NCBI GenBank assembly: GCA_043381765.1
Contig: JBHJMP010001162.1
Coordinates: forward strand, 1-21,920
Reading direction: 5' to 3'
DNA: 21,920 nucleotides
From: Collodictyon triciliatum
Taxonomy: Eukaryota; CRuMs
Within the stretch, counting starts at the first letter, position 1. The number at the start of each line of letters is the position of its first letter. Below, in pieces: positions 9,836-18,647 of this stretch. Under the pieces are notes generated by a model, which was given only the letters and a program-made list of their open reading frames with translations, had not been told where the DNA came from and searched no databases. A program made the position numbers and the translations under genes.

Positions 9836-11736
9836 TAAAAAATAAAAGAAACAAACACACACACCCAACTGGTGGTGGAACGGCTATACCAAGAATCAAA
9901 CAACTGACCCCAGCTCGCTCAAATTACCCCGACCAGGTTGAGCCAGTCACCGAGCGCTTCCGCGCAGAGTTCCAGAAGGCCTACGAAACCCTCGGCTCCA
10001 TGGGTGAGCGCGTGCTTGGCTTTGCCCAGTTTGTCCTCCCTGCCGACCAGTTCCATGCCGACTTCTCCTACTCGGACAAGGATGGCGGAAACTTCCCCAC
10101 CTCTGACCTCTGCTTCGTCGGCCTCATGTCCCTCATCGACCCGCCCCGCCCGGCCGTCCCCGACGCCATCGCCAAGTGCAAGACCGCTGGTATCAAGGTC
10201 ATCATGGTTACCGGAGACCACCCCATCACTGCCAAGGCCATCGCCCGCCAGGTCGGAATCATCACCGATGACACCATCGAGGACATCGCCGAGAAGGAAG
10301 GCAAGTCTGTCCAGGACATCGACCCTAGCCGCGCCAACGCCATCGTCATCCATGGCCACCAGCTCAAGGAGTACACCGAGGACGATTGGGAGCGCACCAT
10401 GAACCACAGCCAGATCGTCTTTGCCCGCACTTCCCCTACACAGAAGCTCGTCATTGTCGAGCACTGCCAGATGCGCAAGGAGGTCGTCGCCGTCACCGGT
10501 GATGGTGTCAACGACTCGCCAGCCCTCAAGAAGGCCGATATTGGTGTCGCCATGGGTATCTCCGGTTCTGATGTGTCCAAGGAAGCTGCTGACATGATTC
10601 TGCTCGATGACAACTTTGCCTCCATCGTCCACGGTGTCGAGGAAGGTCGTCTCATCTTTGACAACTTGAAGAAGTCCATTGCCTACACTCTGTCCTCCAA
10701 CATCCCTGAGATTTCGCCCTTCCTGATCTACATCACCGTCAACGTTCCCCTGCCGCTCTCCACTGTGCTCATCCTCAGTATCGATCTTGGAACTGACATG
10801 ATTCCCGCCATCTCCCTCGCCTACGAGAAGGCCGAATCCGACATCATGAAGCGCCCACCCCGTAACTCCCAGACTGATCGCCTTGTGAATGCCCGCCTCA
10901 TCTCCTTCGCCTACTTCCAGATCGGTTTGTCTACCCTCCCTTCACTCGTAGTCTCTTTTTATTTTCTTCTTTCTTTTTATCCCCTTGTAACATCTCATGG
11001 GTTGAGTTGAGTGGAACTCGGCCTCTCCTCTCCTCTCCTCTCCTCTCCACTCCACTCCACTCCACTCCCCTCCCCTCCACTTGCTCCACAACAAACCCAT
11101 CAATCATACCAACGGTTCATCCTGCTCAGGTATGACCCAGGCTGTTGCTGGTTTCTTCACCTACTTTGTGGTCATGGGCGACTACTTCTTTGCCCCGTGG
11201 ATGCTCCCCGGAACGGGTCTCCTGTGGGAGGACGAGAATCAGGCTGTCAACGGCCGCAACTTCGTCGATCGTCGTGAGGCCCTCTACCGCGCCCAGACCG
11301 CCTTCTTCGTCTCGATCGTGGTTGTCCAGTGGGCTGACCTGCTCATCTGCAAGACCCGCAAGCTCTCCATCGTCACCCAGAAGATGAACAACGGCCACCT
11401 CAACTTCGGCCTGTTCTCTGAGACTGCCATCGCCGCCGCCCTCTGCTACGTCCCCTTCCTCAACACCATCTTCTCCACCCGCCCCATCCGCTTCGTCCAT
11501 TGGTGCCCTGCCCTCCCCTGGTGAGTAGTAGTGATGCTATCCTGCTCCTGCTCCTGCTCCTCCTTCCTGGTCTACCCATGCATTTTTCATTTTATTTATT
11601 TATTTTTCTGGTGCGCCTACTCAATACATTACTTTGCTGCAAAAGGTCGCTGCTCATCTTCCTGTACGACGAAGTGCGCAAGTACCTCATCCGCCAGAGC
11701 CCCAACGGCTGGCTCGACCGCTTCACCTACTACTAG
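7418..11736 (+). CDS. Na+/K+-transporting P-type ATPase (type IIC), alpha subunit
   Basis: Plasma-membrane pump that expels Na+ and imports K+ using ATP. Ten exons: 7418-7528, 7716-7775, 7846-7954, 8124-8203, 8289-8537, 8665-9196, 9296-9702, 9937-10924, 11130-11520, 11646-11736; 1005 residues, the usual family length, all phases agree. Motifs: SLTGEAEP in the actuator domain (catalytic Glu212, usual TGES Ser replaced by Ala), [14 protein letters not shown] in TM4, [11 protein letters not shown] with phosphorylated Asp368, [18 protein letters not shown] hinge, [10 protein letters not shown] in TM5 (Asn771, Glu774), [11 protein letters not shown] in TM6 (Asp799, Asp803), QWADLL in TM8, and C-terminal FTYY. 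Ser770, where gastric H+/K+ pumps carry Lys, argues for Na+/K+ type. Start: ATG 7418 is the first in-frame ATG giving the family N-terminus; an out-of-frame ATG lies 5 nt upstream. Codons are GC-rich, unlike the flanking genes. No beta subunit is in the window. Confidence 0.97.
7569..7660. repeat. TCTG/TTTG tetranucleotide microsatellite in ATPase intron 1
   Basis: About 90 bp of CTGT/TTGT/CTAT repeats fill much of the first ATPase intron (7529-7715). It is imperfect, with interspersed TTTG and TATC units. Confidence 0.9.
8636..8687. repeat. 13-bp direct repeat straddling an ATPase splice acceptor
   Basis: CCTCGCTGACGGG occurs at 8636-8648 at the end of intron 5 and again at 8675-8687 in exon 6. 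There it encodes Ser-Leu-Thr-Gly of the actuator-domain motif. The copies are 39 bp apart, so the intronic copy is in frame with the exon. Confidence 0.8.
9224..9261. repeat. CA/CT dinucleotide microsatellite in ATPase intron 6
   Basis: A (CA)n tract runs directly into a (CT)n tract inside the intron 9197-9295. The CT part may double as a polypyrimidine tract. Confidence 0.85.
9776..9837. repeat. TTA trinucleotide microsatellite in ATPase intron 7
   Basis: About 60 bp of TTA units, interrupted once by CTT, in the intron 9703-9936. The intron happens to stay open in the + frame, so an ORF caller fuses its exons, but the repeat-encoded tyrosines do not fit the pump. The GTAACC donor and CAG acceptor restore the family sequence. 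Confidence 0.88.
11022..11080. repeat. CTCTC/CACTC pentanucleotide microsatellite in ATPase intron 8
   Basis: Tandem TCTCC units grade into CCACT and CCCCT units within the intron 10925-11129. The tract is strongly strand-asymmetric (pyrimidine-rich on +). Confidence 0.85.
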
Positions 11737-12426
11737 ACGGGAGCTTCCTGCACCTGCGTGTCTGTGTGTTTCGTTCCTGGGCTCGATCTGCTGGTCGGCC
11801 GTGTGTTTGCCCCTCTTTCTCGATGCCCCGCACCACCGCGCACCAACCCGCGCGTCCTGCGTCAATCTCATCCAGCCGGTCTCTTTCCTTCCTCACTCTG
11901 CTCAACCCGCTGCTGGACCCCAACAGCACACACGCCGCCGCTCCATCTTTTCTATCGCCTTGATTTGCTTTGCTTATTCTGCCTTCTCGTTACACTTCCA
12001 CGATACAACCCTACGCAAATGAGAACCCTCCCATTAAAATCTCACTATCTGAAGCGCACCCTTCGCCAACGAAGCACTCCTCCCTCAACCACATCAGCAC
12101 TGCGCGGGGCTCGAGCAGCTTCCTCAGCACCTTCTCTGTCTGTGTCTGCCGGCTACAATTGCAGACCACAAGGTAAATCTGGAATGTTTGCTGGTGATAA
12201 GGCCGTCTCGTCCCTTTTCCAGATATGGGTGTGGTCTAAATGGCCAATTCCTGGAACTGACCCTGTTACGGACAGATATTGTGAATCATCGGGGAACCTG
12301 AAGATAGCACAGTGCAAAAGGAAAGAACCCGAGCGAAAGTCCATAGGGTCAATCGACAATGTCACTTTTCACTATGCGAAAGCGGGAAATAACGGTGCAC
12401 CTCGCGTGGCTAGTATGCCTCGAAGC

Positions 12427-12443
12427 GGCAGTTCTGAACTGCC
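12427..12443. promoter_or_regulatory. Perfect 8-bp dyad, candidate regulator-binding site
   Basis: GGCAGTTC is followed by one T and then its exact reverse complement GAACTGCC. It sits about 145 bp upstream of a TATATAAA box and 510 bp upstream of the Myb start. Dyads of this form often bind dimeric transcription factors; the role here is inferred. Confidence 0.35.
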
Positions 12444-12587
12444 TCATTCGCACATGGGAAGGGGCGCCCTCCCTGTGTAGTTTGTGAAAGCCCAGCGGGT
12501 TTCTGGGCGATTCATACGAATGAAAAGAAGACAAAAGAACTGGAGGAGACAAAGGAGAAGAAAAAAAGAAAGCAAATATGTGTTGTG

Positions 12588-12595
12588 TATATAAA
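12588..12595 (+). promoter_or_regulatory. TATA box (distal) upstream of the Myb gene
   Basis: TATATAAA, a perfect TATA-box match, preceded by TGTTGTG. The next frame from an ATG downstream is very short, so it may provide an alternative start site for the Myb transcript. Confidence 0.4.
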
Positions 12596-12723
12596 GCCTC
12601 TGCAATGGCAAACCATTCTACATTCTGTCTCAATTATTGAAAATCTAGTCACCTTTTCTTCGAAAACGAAACTATAAAGTTATTGAATACGGGCCGCAAG
12701 GTGAAGAAGGCTTCCATGCGCTG

Positions 12724-12731
12724 TATATAAG
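12724..12731 (+). promoter_or_regulatory. TATA box (proximal) of the Myb gene
   Basis: TATATAAG lies about 230 bp before the Myb ATG and 72 bp before the first upstream ATG. That spacing suits a transcription start near 12755. It shares the TGTATATAA core with the element at 12586-12594. Confidence 0.45.
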
Positions 12732-12795
12732 ACGCTTTCTCGCAGTTGTGTTCTTTCGCCTTGGCTTTCACTTCGAAGGCACACCCGCAGAGGCG

Positions 12796-12958
12796 ATGGC
12801 ACACAATGCCGCGCCGGTCCATCTGGACGTGCATCGCGACGCGAAGCCCACGAAACAAACAAACAAACAAACAACCTAACCAACCACTGATACAGTTATT
12901 GCCCCTTACGAAGGAAACACTCCTGCCCACAACGCCCACCAACCACAAAGAGCAATGA
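12796..12958 (+). promoter_or_regulatory. Two upstream ORFs in the Myb leader
   Basis: If transcription starts at the proximal TATA box, the first two ATGs lie upstream of the coding start. ATG 12796 opens a 27-codon frame ending at 12879. ATG 12806 opens a 50-codon frame whose TGA (12956-12958) overlaps the Myb ATG as ATGA. The leader also carries a short CAAA repeat (about 12854-12873). This arrangement could repress or couple translation, which is inference. Confidence 0.4.
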
Positions 12959-13930
12959 GCGCCGGAGAGAAAGGCACGAGCGTCGGCGGGATGGCGCGCT
13001 GGACTCGAGAGGAGGACGAGACACTCGGCGCCTCGGTGCGCGCACGCATGCCATGGACGGAGATATCTGTTCTTGTGTCACGCCTCAACGCCGCCTCGCC
13101 CAAGTCGCCCAAGCAGTGCTGCCAACGCTGGCAACGCGTCCTGAACCCGGCCATCCGCAAGGTACTCTATCTTCTATCTATGTAATCTATCTAATCTATC
13201 TACCATCTATCTGATCTATCTACCTATCTATCTATCTCTCTATCTTCCATCTATATCTCATCTACCTATCTCCATCCACCTGTCCTCCGTGTGTCGATGA
13301 TTGCCACGTACGCACAATCCCGGCCTAACCGTCGGTTCCATCGTTGCGCGACAGGGCCACTGGACCAAAGAGGAGGAGCGCATCCTGCAGGCGGCGGTGG
13401 CGCGTCTCGGGACCCGCGCGTGGGCGGAGGTCTCGAAGGAGATTGCCGGGCGCACGGGGCTGCAGTGCCGCACGCGGTGGATCCAGAGCCAGCAGCGGCA
13501 GCGCATCCAGCACCAGGCCAGCCTCGAACTCCGCCCGCCGGGCGCCGTGGTTGCCGCCGCGTACGGGCCGCTGGGCCAGCCGGACGGCTCCGTGGTCCGC
13601 ACACACATGGTCACGCACACCATCTCCACGCCCGCCGTGGATCTGTCTGGGAACGGCAGCGGCGGCCCGACTCGCCCCGATGGGAACCGTCGCCCGGACA
13701 TGAATATGAATGTGGATGTGGACGTGGATGTGGATGCGGACATGTGGCAGCATCTTGTGCGCGCCAGTCGCCAGATTCTGCATCCCCACGGCATCCCCAG
13801 CGACTCGGACAGCGCCACGCTTTCGCCGCCCTGTGACCGCCTTGGGCTGCAGCCGCAGAAGCAGCAGGTCCACACCCACGAGTATCCCCTCCAGAACCAC
13901 AAGCTCTCCTTCTCCTGGATACTCAATTGA
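12955..13930 (+). CDS. Two-repeat Myb/SANT DNA-binding protein
   Basis: Probable nuclear transcription factor. Two exons: 12955-13161 and 13355-13930; 260 residues. Repeat 1 (about residues 14-69) starts ARWTREEDETLG and ends CCQRWQRVLNP. Repeat 2 (about 70-117) starts GHWTKEEERILQAA and ends GLQCRTRWIQSQQ. Each keeps three spaced aromatic anchors, though repeat 1 has an enlarged loop (NAASPKSPKQ). The intron falls exactly between the repeats. The C-terminus is low-complexity: Gly/Pro-rich, then an acidic Met/Val-Asp run (DVDVDVDADM), then His/Gln-rich, without a recognised effector domain. ATG 12955 is chosen because the frame then reads straight into repeat 1. Codons are GC-rich like the ATPase. 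A SANT-type chromatin protein is the alternative. Confidence 0.85.
13166..13273. repeat. ATCT tetranucleotide microsatellite in the Myb intron
   Basis: Imperfect CTAT/ATCT units make up most of the intron 13162-13354 between the two Myb repeats. Confidence 0.88.
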
Positions 13931-15125
13931 GGACGGTCCACTCGCCTTGGTTTTCTGGTTCATTCCCATCCGCTGATTTTCTCCGTTCATTGGGGCTGGT
14001 CCCTTCATGCGTTTCGTTCTTTCGATCCCCTATTTTTCCCTTCTTTATTGGAGCTAACTTGATTGACCCGTCTGCCTTTTGATGTTGCTTTGTATCGCAT
14101 TTCTCTGTTCATCGTATCGGCTGCATCACCTTGAAAAGTGTTTGCTTGTCGTCCCTCCTCTATCCAATCCTTACTCATCACGTCGCCAATTCACTCCATT
14201 ATTACCATCCTGACGTCTTTCTTTTTTTTCTATACCGTATACATAGAAAACTTTTCATCATCTTTATCATGCACCTGCCTCTGACGGGACTTTAATTTTG
14301 CAGCATGTTGGTGCCCAGAACTTTTCTTTTTCTTCGGTCGCGATATGCGCCGGGTGTTCTGTCATGCACATCCATGAGTTCCCTTCTCATCAATCTTCTG
14401 TTTTCTCCGTTGCACAATTCGCCTGCCTTTCCGCGCGTAATAATAATAATAATAAAAAAAAAAGTGTTCTCCTTTTCTCCTCTTCTGCAATCTCCCTTAC
14501 CTGCTGCGTTGATCACCCCCTTGTCATAACTTTGGCGCAATGGATCAGTTCGTTGCTTTTCATGCACGCGAGAATATCCGCGGGTGGTGTGTATGCACGG
14601 ATAGAAAGGAACTGCCTAATTCATGGACTTGAGCGAACATTTTAATCTAATGCTATTAATTAATTAACCAGCGCACAATTGTACTTTCTTGTAGAATTAT
14701 GATGGCAATTACAGAAATATAATAATTGATAAATTATATTCCAGAAATAAATTCCTATTTAGGATACAGATTCCACCAAAAAGGTCGGTTTTCTTGCCAA
14801 AGAATCTAGGAACCATTGTAGAAATTAGATGCAGTTCTCGTATAGGAAAGGTACCAGAATGAGAAATGAGCAGGAATTCCAAGGGCGGAAAGGGCACGAA
14901 GAAGGAAGCCTGGAGAATCCCCCAAATCTCGCACTGGAAGCCCAAACCAGAGTCAGAAGCGCGAGTCGTGCTTTAACCTCGCTCGGCTTCTTGAAAGGTA
15001 GAGAAAGAGAAACAGATCAATGCCGTCTAGAATCATGTCTGAGGGAGCGCACCAGTCGGTAAGATTCGTCCGACTGAGAGGATAATTAGCCATCTATCTA
15101 CATAGTCCCTCCCTCCTCCCTCTCT

Positions 15126-15197
<72 letters not shown>
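15126..15197. repeat. CTTT tetranucleotide microsatellite
   Basis: About 18 nearly perfect CTTT units, the purest tandem array in the window. It is intergenic, about 310 bp upstream of the oxidoreductase start. The minus-strand lysine-rich frame across it is a by-product of the repeat. Confidence 0.95.
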
Positions 15198-15275
15198 ATT
15201 TTCATCACGAAAAGCCAAAGCAAAATATCTACCCTACGCACCATTTGAATATTACAATTGTCATCATTCTTTGTT

Positions 15276-15283
15276 TATAAAAA
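15276..15283 (+). promoter_or_regulatory. TATA-like element upstream of the oxidoreductase
   Basis: TATAAAAA, 227 bp before the ATG at 15510. ATG 15436 in the presumed leader opens a 25-codon frame ending in TGA at 15511-15513, overlapping the start as ATGA. The promoter role is inferred. Confidence 0.35.
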
Positions 15284-15509
15284 TACCCCTTGGTTTGAAG
15301 GATAAATCAGCCGGGCAATTTCACCCCAAGCAGATAATTACCGCTGTTGTCCTTCGTCACACGAACGATTCACGCTTTTTCTTGAATCAAGTCAACTGGT
15401 GCCTCAAATGTTTGGGATTTGAAAGAAAAAATAAGATGCATGAAGGGCGCTTCCTATTTTCCGTTCCCTTAACAGACTTTTTCAAAAACACATATCTTCA
15501 TTCCTGCAG

Positions 15510-18500
15510 ATGACGAAAAAGAGCCGTGTATGCATTGTGGGTGCAGGAGCTGCAGGTAGCGCAGCCGCGTGGTCTCTCCAGCAGGCCATTTCCCGCTATA
15601 ACGTTTGTTTTAATGTAATAGTTTCAATTATATTTAGTCTCAACCACTCCCCACATTCCTCAATATTCTTTATCAAACTATAACACGCGTCTCTTTTTTT
15701 TTTTTGCTTAAATCATTCAAAGAGGTTTGAATATCAGTCGTTTTGTATTTGAATGACCTGAAGAAATTTGAGACGACAAGTTTTTTCCCCTCAGTGTTCT
15801 ATTCCATGACTATAGAGCCCTAGGTCATGCACCATCACTCTGAAAATAGTGTGTTGGTATTTATTTGAAATTACCAAAGAAAAGATGAAGTGACTTACCC
15901 ATCGGCTTGTTTCTCGTGCTTTCAGGTCGATGTATGGGAATCAAGTCCACAAGCAGGTGGCGTAGCCACCAGCGAGAATGTGGGCTCCGAGTCACAGCCG
16001 ATTCTCATCAACGATGGGGTTCAAGGAGGGTCACCTACTTACCGAAATACACTGTCTCTACTTGGAGAAATCGGCATGGCCGTGCATGATGTAGAGATGA
16101 AAATATCTTTCGGAAAGGATAGGACGAGCTGGAATAATTACGGAAAAACTCCGTTCGTAGAGTCTTTGCAGAGTGACATTGCCCGCTTTGGCACGGTAAT
16201 ACTTAGCCACGGCCACCCCTATCAACACAGCTCAATCTTCACGAACGATTTACTGCTTTTAATTCTCTTTCTCGCAGTTATTTACCGCACCATTTATTTT
16301 CACTCGACCATACTCTACCGCATTTTTCCCAAAAACATAAGCCTAGTTTAATGAAAGCCCTCTACGCGTCGGTTCTCCTTTCCTTTGCCGTTATTTCATG
16401 AATGAACGCCCATCGATTTCAAAATTTTATGGAGAAAAAAATCGTTTAATCACTACCATCTGGTCCTTATTCAGGTTTTGAAATGGGTCAGTCGCCTGGA
16501 GTATCTTTTTATTCTTGTTCCGATATCTTTCCTTCTCAGGTAAACCAGTCATTGAAGCCTTTTAAATTATTTGAATACTTTTGAATACGCCTTCTCAACT
16601 CAATTGAGTTCTCCCAAAGAAATCTTCAACCACGACATCGTCTAAATTTACTCAAGCTATGAATTATATCATTATTCTCTCCAGATATATTTTGATACAT
16701 TCCAATCATGACAAAAATAATACCCTGCGCAGGATATTAAGGTTCTCTAAGGAATTCATATACGGCATGGCTCTACCCCTGACCGCACTCTTCTTTGGAA
16801 CAGGCAACCAAACACCGTGGGTGTCTTCAGCCATATTTGCCAGAGTATTCTTGGATGACGATCTGAGGCTGTTCGATTATGATTCGTCCTTGCTTCTCAG
16901 TCAAAGCCCAAAGATGTTTACTTTTCCTCCGCTATCAAAGATATATGAGGCTGTTGTCAAGTATAGTTAACCTCAAAAATAATGATGATTCAACACTAAT
17001 TAATCCAAAAAAGGATATTGCCAACCATACTCTTAAATGATGCAACTAGTGGTCTTTTCCATAATACACAAAAACCAACAATTTATAAGGACTAAAACTG
17101 ATTTACTTATGTTTCAAAAGGTCGTGCCCAGATGTCAAATTTTACTTCAACAGAAGGGTTAAATGTGTCAAGCGAGACTCTGAAATCATCACTGTGATAG
17201 ATGAATCTGGTGTTTCAGAAACATACGACTATATTATATTTGGTTGTGATGCAGAGTCTGTTCTAAAGATATTAGGGCAGGTATGAGGCCTTTCTTTTCC
17301 CCTTCATATCGTTCACTCAGAATGTACTATCAGCCTATTGATACCGACTCTTATGAATATTTACCATGCTCTTGGCAATACGAAATGAAACTGAAATAAC
17401 TGGAAAACTCACTTCTTCAGGAGGCTTCCTTCATGGAGAAAAAAGTTTTAGGAAATGTCCAGTACTTTAATGACATCACAGTTACTCATGAGGACATGCC
17501 GTACATGCAGAAACATTACGACATAGACTTGGAGAGAAATGACCAATACTTTGTTCGGGTTTGTCCCTTTCTACCTGTGCTGACTCTCGTAATTTTAATT
17601 ACTCAGACTCAAAGGGCTTCCTTTATTTTTATTTTATCTTTATTTATTTTGTCCTTAATCCAGCCATAATCAGCCTTTGCTGCATGTAAAGGTTACAAAT
17701 TCAATGAAATTAGTCATTTGAATCACCACACCTCAAACAGGTTGACCCGGAAGACCCGAGCAAGATAGAAATGTCATTTAATCTTTCTAATTACCAAGCA
17801 GAGCTATCCTCAAGCAAGCGCAATATATTTCAGACAATATTCTTGGATGATACTTACAAATCATCCTGGACTATAGATCAGATAGACCCCAAAAAGGTTG
17901 CATTTTCTCGCTATGCTCTGCAAAGCAGAAGTTTTACAACACTCATCACTTATTCAAAAATAATACAAAATCCTGAAATTTGAAAGCCACACCATAGCAT
18001 AATATTATGGCCATATGCCATTCACTTTTCTAAGATTCGGAAACTTTAACAAAAATTGCGTTATCATAACAAGGTCTTATTCAAGAAGTGGTGGAGGCAG
18101 TTTGCTCACACATGGAAACATTATGCATTCACTGTTCCTTTCGTTCAGTTCTTGCAAGGTTTGGCTATATTGTGATTGTAAATTACTACATTATGGATGA
18201 ATTAAAATTTTAGATGTAGTGGTTGATTGTTCAATTCCATAAGCCGGTTCCTTCCTCCTCTTGCTCTTTTTTTATTTTTAATTGAGAATATAATCCAGAA
18301 GCAATGTCAATTTTTTTTCATTTCGGAATGTTTGTAAACACAAGGAATGTCACATCATGTTTAAATCTAAGCGATTCACTTTATCTTATGGATGGACCTG
18401 GTAATAGGCAAGCGAAACACCTTTTTCTGTGGCTCCTACACTCTGGTCAATACCCACGAGATTGCCATCATATCCGGGTTTGCCGCTGCGTATCGCATAG

Positions 18501-18631
18501 GCGCACCGTACCCATTCCCGCACGATAAACTTGCGGCGAAGCAGTTTGACACATATCTTCGGTATATTCACGGCACAAAGAGGACAAAGCACATGCAACC
18601 ATTCATCGTTGAACCTTTTGCATCCTCTTGA
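15510..18631 (+). CDS. FAD/NAD-binding oxidoreductase, amine-oxidase-like (COG2907 type)
   Basis: Flavoprotein oxidoreductase of unknown substrate. Nine exons: 15510-15602, 15926-16195, 16475-16539, 16685-16960, 17121-17280, 17421-17558, 17741-17896, 18074-18158, 18408-18631; 488 residues, all phases agree. The N-terminal Rossmann fold has VCIVGAGAAGSAAAW (GxGxxG at 11-16) and VDVWESSPQAGG, with Glu36 placed to bind FAD ribose. Family-like blocks follow: NDGVQGGSPTYRNTLSLLGE, the hydrophobic EFIYGMALPLTALFFG, YDYIIFGCDAESVLKILGQ (second FAD-contact strand), HEDMPYM, and a C-terminal NTFFCGSYTLV. The family resembles bacterial, plant and fungal predicted NAD/FAD-binding proteins, often near fatty-acid cyclopropanation or desaturation functions, but nothing here shows that. 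A CAG directly before ATG 15510 could be an acceptor, so a 5' leader intron is possible. AATAAA at 18642-18647 follows the stop closely. Confidence 0.88.
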
Positions 18632-18641
18632 TGAGGAGCCA

Positions 18642-18647
18642 AATAAA
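18642..18647 (+). terminator. Polyadenylation signal of the oxidoreductase gene
   Basis: AATAAA begins 11 bases after the TGA at 18629-18631, a compact but plausible placement for a short 3' UTR. Confidence 0.5.

Larger units (their letters stand above)
11737..12954. other. Spacer between the ATPase and Myb genes
   Basis: No supported gene. ATTAAA at 12033-12038 is a possible polyadenylation signal for the ATPase. The dyad GGCAGTTC-T-GAACTGCC lies at 12427-12443. Two TATA boxes (12588-12595, 12724-12731) precede the Myb gene, and two short upstream ORFs sit in its presumed leader. A long + frame from 11758 to 12480 is low-complexity and judged spurious. Confidence 0.6.
13931..15509. other. 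Spacer between the Myb and oxidoreductase genes
   Basis: No supported gene on either strand; open frames are short and without recognisable motifs. The composition falls back to AT-rich after about 14.0 kb. It contains an AAT/A-rich stretch at 14439-14463, with AATAAA as a possible polyadenylation signal for the Myb gene. It also holds the large CTTT array at 15126-15197 and a TATAAAAA element at 15276-15283. Confidence 0.6.

Noticed and set aside
9870-9930. tRNA-like stretch on the minus strand in ATPase intron 7 (TTTGATT resembling a T loop)
   Set aside because: The flanking bases do not form a T stem or an acceptor stem, and no anticodon arm is apparent.
8614-11010. Single 798-codon continuous ATPase frame reading through introns 6 and 7
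   Set aside because: The read-through segments encode CA/CT and TTA repeats absent from the family; removing them at GT-AG sites restores the expected sequence and length.
11758-12480. 240-codon + strand open frame downstream of the ATPase
   Set aside because: Low-complexity Pro/Ser/Leu composition, no recognisable motif, overlaps the expected 3' UTR, and a second frame is equally open.
15033-15218. Lysine/glutamate-rich minus-strand frame
   Set aside because: Produced entirely by the CTTT microsatellite.
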